Under the pieces are notes generated by a model. The model was not told the DNA's origin. It ran no database searches and saw only the letters and a program-made list of their open reading frames with translations. Below, in pieces: positions 1-6,337 of a stretch of DNA of 6,337 nucleotides (positions within the stretch are counted from its first letter, which is position 1; every line of letters starts with the position of its first letter). Source of the stretch: Betaproteobacteria bacterium (GTDB taxonomy: Bacteria; Pseudomonadota; Gammaproteobacteria; Burkholderiales; Usitatibacteraceae). The DNA lies in the NCBI GenBank assembly GCA_003105245.1, contig PQAI01000137.1:1-6337 (forward strand), written 5' to 3'. Both the position numbers and the translations under genes were made by a program.

Positions 1-24
1 GCCAAGAAGGACGAGAAGAAGTAG
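1..24 (+). CDS. C-terminal end of an unidentified protein (partial)
   Basis: The first frame reads A-K-K-D-E-K-K and then a TAG stop at 22-24. The 5' part lies outside the window. A strong intrinsic terminator follows about 23 bp after the stop, which supports this being a real gene end. The tail is short, charged and lysine-rich, and too little is visible to name the protein. In several betaproteobacteria a small helix-hairpin-helix ComEA-like DNA-binding protein sits upstream of cysM and would fit such a tail, but this is a guess from gene order only. Confidence 0.55.
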   Translation, partial: AKKDEKK

Positions 25-46
25 CCGTCCGTCCGCAGCGAACGAC

Positions 47-72
47 AGGGCCCCGCCGAGCGCGGGGCCTTT
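47..72 (+). terminator. Intrinsic terminator after the upstream gene
   Basis: An 8-bp perfect GC stem pairs GGCCCCGC (49-56) with GCGGGGCC (62-69) around a 5-nt loop, followed by a short TTT at 70-72. A47 and G48 can extend the stem against the T residues. The T-run is short, but stem strength and position just after a stop codon make this a convincing terminator. It separates the upstream gene from cysM. Confidence 0.8.
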
Positions 73-97
73 CGCTTCCGGACCCGGCCAGGGCCGC

Positions 98-103
98 TAT
101 ACT
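98..103 (+). promoter_or_regulatory. Candidate -10 box of the cysM promoter
   Basis: TATACT at 98-103 matches five of six bases of the sigma70 -10 consensus. It stands out in GC-rich sequence, after the terminator and 28 bp before the cysM start. No good -35 box is present: the best placed hexamer, TTCCGG at 76-81 with a 16-bp spacer, matches only the first two positions. A start of transcription near 110 would give a leader of about 20 nt that contains the GAGG ribosome-binding site at 121-124. Confidence 0.45.
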
Positions 104-131
104 TCCATCCCCGCCACCGCGAGGCGAGCGC

Positions 132-1019
132 ATGTTCCCCACCCTCGAGCAGTTCGTCGGCAACACCCCGCTGGTTCGCCTCCAGCGCATTCCCGGGCGC
201 ACCACCAACACGATCCTCGCCAAGCTCGAGGGGAACAACCCGGCCGGCTCGGTGAAGGACCGCCCCGCGATGGCGATGGTCCTGGGCGCGGAGCGGCGCG
301 GGGAGATCAAGCCGGGCGACACGCTCATCGAGGCCACGAGCGGCAACACCGGCATCGCGCTCGCCATGGCGGCGGCCATCCGGGGCTACCGGATGATCCT
401 CGTGATGCCCGAGCACCTCTCGATCGAGCGGCGGCAGACGATGGCGGCCTTCGGGGCGAGGTTCGTCCTGACCGCGGAGAAGGGCGGCATGGAGCTCGCG
501 CGCGACACGGCCGAGCGCATGCGCGACGCCGGCGAGGGCGTGATCCTCGACCAGTTCGCCAACCCGGACAACCCGCGCGCGCACTACGAGGGCACCGGGC
601 CCGAGATCTGGCGCGATACGCAGGGACGGATCACCCATTTCGTGGCCACGATGGGCACCACGGGCACGCTCATGGGCTGCTCGCGGTTCCTGAAGGAGAA
701 GAACCCCGCCATCCAGGTGATCGGCGTGCACCCCGCGCCGGGCTCGAACGTGCCGGGGATCCGCAAGTGGCCCGAGCAGTACCTGCCGAAGATCTTCGAC
801 CGCTCGCGCGTGGACCGCGTCGTCGAGGTCACGCAGCAGGAGAGCGAGGAGATGGCGCGGCGCCTCGCGGCCGAGGAGGGCATCTTCGCCGGCATCTCCT
901 CGGGCGGCGGCCTCGCGGCGGCCCTCAAGGTCAGCGCGGAGACGAAGGACGCGGTCATCGTCCACATCGTCTGCGACCGCGGCGACCGCTACCTCTCGAC
1001 GGGCGTGTTCCCCGCCTAG
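132..1019 (+). CDS. cysM: Cysteine synthase B (O-acetylserine sulfhydrylase B), PLP enzyme
   Basis: This is a cytoplasmic fold-type II PLP enzyme of 295 residues that makes L-cysteine from O-acetyl-L-serine and sulfide. The B isozyme of enteric bacteria can also use thiosulfate. The PLP Schiff-base lysine is K42 in the NPAGSVKDR motif. The substrate loop EATSGNTG spans 67-74, the phosphate-binding loop GTTGT 175-179, and the GISSGGG motif 254-260. The C-terminal CDRGDRYLSTG at 281-291 (starting at or next to residue 280) is typical of CysM rather than CysK. E. coli CysM has 303 residues, so the protein is full length. The ATG at 132 is supported by GAGG at 121-124 and by the usual N-terminus (TLEQFVGNTPLVRL). 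It follows a terminator and a -10-like box, so it probably heads its own transcript, with the exonuclease gene 33 bp downstream. No CysE, sulfate-reduction gene or CysB site is visible nearby. Confidence 0.95.
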   Translation: MFPTLEQFVGNTPLVRLQRIPGRTTNTILAKLEGNNPAGSVKDRPAMAMVLGAERRGEIKPGDTLIEATSGNTGIALAMAAAIRGYRMILVMPEHLSIERRQTMAAFGARFVLTAEKGGMELARDTAERMRDAGEGVILDQFANPDNPRAHYEGTGPEIWRDTQGRITHFVATMGTTGTLMGCSRFLKEKNPAIQVIGVHPAPGSNVPGIRKWPEQYLPKIFDRSRVDRVVEVTQQESEEMARRLAAEEGIFAGISSGGGLAAALKVSAETKDAVIVHIVCDRGDRYLSTGVFPA

Positions 1020-1052
1020 GCGGCCCTCGATCGGCTCGCGGCCTCCTGACCC

Positions 1053-1838
1053 ATGATCCCCATCCTCGTCTTCGACATCGAGACCATCCCCGACGTGGCG
1101 GGGCTTCGGCGCGTGTGGGAGCTCGCGCCGGACACCGCCGACGAGGCCGTGGTGGAGCTCGCCTCGCAGCGCCGCCGCCAGGCCACCGGCAGCGATTTCC
1201 TGCCCTCCCACCTGCACCGCGTCGTCGCGATCTCCTGCGCGCTGCGCGACCGGGACAGCGTCCGGGTCTGGTCCCTCGGCACCGCGAAGGACGGCGAGGC
1301 GGAGCTCGTCAAGCGCTTCTTCGACGGCATCGACAAGTACACGCCGCAGCTCGTGTCGTGGAACGGCAGCGGCTTCGACCTGCCGGTGCTGCACTACCGC
1401 GCGCTCTTCCACGGCATCGCCGCGCCGAAGTACTGGGATCTCGGCGAGGACGACCGCGACTTCAAGTGGAACAACTACATCTCGCGCTTCCACACGCGGC
1501 ACACGGACCTCATGGACCTCATCGCCGGCTACCAGAACCGCGCCTTCGCGCCGCTGGACGACGTGGCGCGGCTGTGCGGGCTGCCGGGCAAGCTCGGCAT
1601 GGACGGCTCGAAGGTCTGGCAGGCCTGGCGCGAGGGGAAGATCGAGGCCATCCGCGATTATTGCGAGACGGACGTCGCCAACACCTACCTCGTGTACCTG
1701 CGCTTCCAGCGCATGCGCGGCGCGCTCTCCGCCGAGGCGCACGACCGGGAGGTCGCGCTCTTCCGCGCCTTCCTGGCCGAGCAGAAGGCGACGCACTGGA
1801 AGGAGTTCTCCGCGGCCTGGGACAAGGCCGGCGCGTAG
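1053..1838 (+). CDS. PolB-like predicted 3'-5' exonuclease (DnaQ/RNase H-like fold)
   Basis: This 261-residue protein looks like a stand-alone DEDD exonuclease of the family annotated as predicted 3'-5' exonuclease related to the PolB proofreading domain (PF10108). The ExoI motif FDIETIPD carries D8 and E10. ExoII is WNGSGFDLP with D109, and ExoIII is YCETDVANTY with Y203 and D207, giving a complete DEDDy set. These residues bind the two catalytic metals that cleave the 3' nucleotide. No polymerase domain is attached, and the length is normal for the free-standing family. The start is fixed: an in-frame TGA at 1047-1049 lies just before the ATG, and the ExoI motif begins six residues in. There is no Shine-Dalgarno sequence. 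No terminator lies in the 33-bp gap after cysM, so it is probably read from the cysM transcript. Its substrate and cellular role cannot be told from sequence; DNA repair or nucleic-acid trimming is an inference. Confidence 0.88.
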   Translation: MIPILVFDIETIPDVAGLRRVWELAPDTADEAVVELASQRRRQATGSDFLPSHLHRVVAISCALRDRDSVRVWSLGTAKDGEAELVKRFFDGIDKYTPQLVSWNGSGFDLPVLHYRALFHGIAAPKYWDLGEDDRDFKWNNYISRFHTRHTDLMDLIAGYQNRAFAPLDDVARLCGLPGKLGMDGSKVWQAWREGKIEAIRDYCETDVANTYLVYLRFQRMRGALSAEAHDREVALFRAFLAEQKATHWKEFSAAWDKAGA

Positions 1839-1869
1839 GGAGTCGCCTTCCGGCACCTCGCCCCCGGCA

Positions 1870-5020
<3,151 letters not shown>

Positions 5021-5037
5021 GCCCGCAGGGGCTTTCC

Positions 5038-5046
5038 TGCTATCCT
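5038..5046 (+). promoter_or_regulatory. Candidate extended -10 promoter for the small membrane-protein gene
   Basis: TGC followed by TATCCT (5038-5046) fits the extended -10 pattern TGnTAnnnT, with the hexamer matching four of six positions. It lies 25 bp before the ATG at 5071, so a transcript starting near 5053 would carry the GGGGA ribosome-binding site. No -35 is evident. A weak GCAGG/CCTGC hairpin at 5025-5040 overlaps it. Confidence 0.35.
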
Positions 5047-5070
5047 CACAGGCAAAATCAGGGGAAAAGA

Positions 5071-5208
5071 ATGCTCCTTGCCGCCTTCTACGTCTTCGCC
5101 ATCGCCGCGATCATCCTGCACTACACCGGCCACCTGAAGCGCTGGAACTGCGAGTGGATCCTGATCGTGCTGGCGATCGCCGTCTTCCCCGCCGTCCTCT
5201 TCCTCTGA
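5071..5208 (+). CDS. Small two-helix membrane protein (45 residues), unknown function
   Basis: A short open frame starts at ATG 5071 and stops at TGA 5206-5208. It has a strong ribosome-binding site, GGGGA at 5061-5065 with a 5-nt gap, better than those of its larger neighbours. The product has two hydrophobic stretches, about residues 2-18 (LLAAFYVFAIAAIILHY) and 29-45 (rich in I, L, V, A and F, ending VLFL). A short polar loop, TGHLKRWNCE at 19-28, joins them. This predicts a small inner-membrane hairpin with a positively charged H-K-R loop that probably faces the cytoplasm. I do not recognise a family. It stands alone between glnB and the convergent mtfA, in a 210-bp stretch with no other gene. 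Codon use is GC-rich at third positions like its neighbours, which supports real coding. An ammonium-transport link through neighbouring glnB is not supported: it does not resemble AmtB. Confidence 0.65.
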   Translation: MLLAAFYVFAIAAIILHYTGHLKRWNCEWILIVLAIAVFPAVLFL

Positions 5209-5233
5209 CCGGCGGGGCGTTCGCCCCGCCTCA
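5206..5233. terminator. Hairpin shared by the two convergent genes
   Basis: GGCGGGGC (5211-5218) pairs perfectly with GCCCCGCC (5223-5230) around a GTTC loop. The hairpin fills nearly the whole 22-bp gap between the small membrane-protein gene (TGA 5206-5208) and mtfA (stop read as TCA at 5231-5233 on the + strand). Neither side has a T-run, so it is not a canonical intrinsic terminator. Position and stem strength suggest a bidirectional terminator or a 3'-end stabilising structure. Confidence 0.6.
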
Positions 5234-6046
5234 CCCCCCCGCGGCCGCGAGCCTGGCCAGGGGATCCTGCCGGTAGAACTCCCGCAACTGGCCGTAGACC
5301 GCCGGATAGGCGGGCTCGAGCAGCTCCGGCGTCTCGAAGAACGCTTCCGAGGCCACCGCGAAGAACTCGCCCGGGCTTTCCGAGCCGTAGGGGTCGATCG
5401 GCAGCTCCGCGAGCGCCGCCCCGCCGTCGTCCTCCTCGCGCGCGTCCGCCTCGTCCACCCGGCGGCAGAAATCGTCGTAGGCCCCGGAGAAGGCCTTCCG
5501 CCAGGCCGCGAGCGCCATCCCGGCGTGCAGGGGCGGGCAGCCGTTGGGGTCGCCGTTGAGCATGTCGAGCTTGTGCGCGAACTCGTGGATCACGACGTTG
5601 TAGCCCGCCACGCGCGCGTCCTCGTCGCTCGTCATCGCCACGTCCTCGTAGGAGAGGATCACGGGGCCGCCCAGCCAGGCCTCGCCCGCCATGGGGTCGT
5701 TCACGAGGTGCACCACGCCCGTCTCGTCGACCACCTCGCGCTCGGGGGCGAACTGGCCCGGGTAGACGATGACCTCGCTCCAGCCGTCGTACCACTCGAT
5801 GCCCAGCTCGAGCACCAGGATCGAGGCCTGGGCGGCCACCTGCACGCGCATGAAGGGCGTGATGTCCAGGCCGTGGGTGCCGGAGAAGTGCTTGCGGGCC
5901 AGGAACCCGGAGGCGAGTTCGCGCAGGCGCTCGGCGTCGGCCGCGGCCATGCCGCGCATGAAGAGGTAGGGGAGGGTGGCGCTCTCCCAGAGCCCCGCGT
6001 CGATGGGCTCGGCCTTCGCCTCGCGCTTGCCGAGCCAGCCGAACAT
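5231..6046 (-). CDS. mtfA: MtfA-family zinc metallopeptidase (M90)
   Basis: This 271-residue protein matches MtfA (DUF980, peptidase family M90; E. coli MtfA has 265 residues). The zinc site is HEFAH, with H154, E155 and H158 in NVVIHEFAHKLDMLNG. The likely third ligand is E234 in EFFAVASEAFFETPELL, preceded by the family motif DPYGSESPGEFF. In E. coli, MtfA binds the repressor Mlc, so relieving ptsG repression, and has zinc-dependent aminopeptidase activity. Whether an Mlc target exists here is unknown, because no PTS or Mlc gene is in the window. No signal peptide is visible, so it is probably cytoplasmic. The ATG at 6046 lies 3 bp after the stop of the upstream GSGD-repeat gene. The only purine-rich box, GAGG, sits one base from the ATG, too close for normal use, which suggests translational coupling. 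A hairpin lies directly at its 3' end. Confidence 0.93.
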   Translation of the reverse strand: MFGWLGKREAKAEPIDAGLWESATLPYLFMRGMAAADAERLRELASGFLARKHFSGTHGLDITPFMRVQVAAQASILVLELGIEWYDGWSEVIVYPGQFAPEREVVDETGVVHLVNDPMAGEAWLGGPVILSYEDVAMTSDEDARVAGYNVVIHEFAHKLDMLNGDPNGCPPLHAGMALAAWRKAFSGAYDDFCRRVDEADAREEDDGGAALAELPIDPYGSESPGEFFAVASEAFFETPELLEPAYPAVYGQLREFYRQDPLARLAAAGG

Positions 6047-6049
6047 GCC

Positions 6050-6337
6050 TCAGGGAGCGGGACCGAGCCGCTTGACCGAACCCGAGCCGATGGTGCTCTT
6101 CTTCACGGCCGGGTCGCCGTGGTAGCGCACGTCGCCGCTGCCGATGGTGGAGACGTCGAGCGAATCGCGCACCCACAAGGTCACGTCGCCGGAGCCCGTG
6201 ATCGACACCCTGGCGCGAGAGGCCTCGAGCCGCTCGGCCCTGACGTCGCCGCTGCCCGCGATGCTCACGGTCACGTTCGCGGCCTTGCCGGCCACACGGA
6301 CGTCGCCGCTGCCCGCGATGGAGGTGTTGAACGCGCC
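6050..6337 (-). CDS. C-terminal part of a DUF2807 / head-GIN-domain repeat protein (partial)
   Basis: The reading frame is open to the right edge, so the N-terminus is missing; 95 residues are visible. They contain five copies of a short repeat, four IxGSGDV-type and a last one reading GSGSV, spaced 18-20 residues apart at visible residues 9, 28, 48, 66 and 84. The ending KKSTIGSGSVKRLG is typical of DUF2807 (putative auto-transporter adhesin head GIN domain) proteins. Such repeats are expected to build rungs of a beta-helix. Family members usually carry an N-terminal signal or lipoprotein sequence and are exported; that part lies outside the window. Function is unknown, and the adhesin name is not evidence of adhesion here. 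An internal GTG at 6295 could be mistaken for the start, but the GSGDV repeat continues upstream of it. mtfA follows 3 bp downstream, so the two form an operon. Confidence 0.85.
   Translation of the reverse strand, partial: GAFNTSIAGSGDVRVAGKAANVTVSIAGSGDVRAERLEASRARVSITGSGDVTLWVRDSLDVSTIGSGDVRYHGDPAVKKSTIGSGSVKRLGPAP
6077..6313 (-). repeat. Five in-gene repeats encoding Gly-Ser-Gly-(Asp/Ser)
   Basis: The four-codon units lie at 6302-6313, 6245-6256, 6185-6196, 6131-6142 and 6077-6088, with periods of 57, 60, 54 and 54 bp, always multiples of three. The first two units are part of an exact 22-bp match (6299-6320 and 6242-6263) 57 bp apart. Later units diverge in codon choice, and the last has Ser in place of Asp. 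They are protein-structural repeats, not a mobile or CRISPR repeat. Confidence 0.8.

Noticed and set aside
5021..5040. A terminator directly after glnB
   Set aside because: Only a 5-bp GCAGG/CCTGC stem (5025-5029 with 5036-5040) is present, with no T-run, and it overlaps the possible promoter of the next gene.
6050..6295. A complete 81-residue gene starting at GTG 6295
   Set aside because: The frame continues without a stop to the window edge, and another GSGDV repeat lies upstream of the GTG, so the gene is truncated by the window.
6077..6320. A CRISPR array or intergenic repeat cluster at the right end
   Set aside because: Repeats are in frame with multiple-of-three periods, encode GSGD, and sit inside a coding sequence with related rather than unique spacers.

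Overview
The window is a dense, GC-rich piece of ordinary bacterial chromosome. Gene content points to a proteobacterium, most likely a betaproteobacterium: a CysM-type cysteine synthase, a PolB-like 3'-5' exonuclease, a COG3146-type acyltransferase, glutamine-dependent NadE directly followed by a GlnB-type PII protein, and MtfA. This lineage call is inference from gene families, gene order and base composition; there is no rRNA or other marker gene. Base and codon use look uniform, and I see no insertion sequence, phage gene, tRNA or CRISPR array.

Layout, left to right. Bases 1-24 are the last codons of a gene entering from the left, followed by a strong intrinsic terminator (47-72) and a promoter-like -10 box for cysM. 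cysM (132-1019) and the PolB-like exonuclease gene (1053-1838) lie in tandem on the + strand, 33 bp apart. A FemAB-like N-acyltransferase gene (1870-3000, - strand) converges on the exonuclease gene and diverges from nadE. The divergent gap holds a perfect TATAAT. nadE (3075-4676) and glnB (4682-5020) follow on the + strand only 5 bp apart, with a possible extra glnB promoter inside the 3' end of nadE. A 45-residue membrane-protein ORF (5071-5208) comes next. It meets mtfA (5231-6046, - strand) at a 22-bp gap made almost entirely of a GC hairpin framed by both stop codons. Upstream of mtfA on the same strand, 3 bp away, is the C-terminal part of a GSGD-repeat (DUF2807/GIN-type) protein that runs off the right edge.

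How the genes work together. Most are housekeeping: cysteine synthesis, DNA processing, NAD+ synthesis and nitrogen sensing. The most meaningful association is nadE-glnB. Both gene products respond to glutamine/nitrogen status (NadE takes its ammonia from glutamine, and PII reports 2-oxoglutarate, glutamine and ATP/ADP), and PII control of a glutamine-dependent NAD synthetase has been described in Azospirillum. The least characterised elements are the 45-residue membrane protein and the pairing of a secreted-type repeat protein with the MtfA metallopeptidase. I do not see a clear new multi-gene system here.
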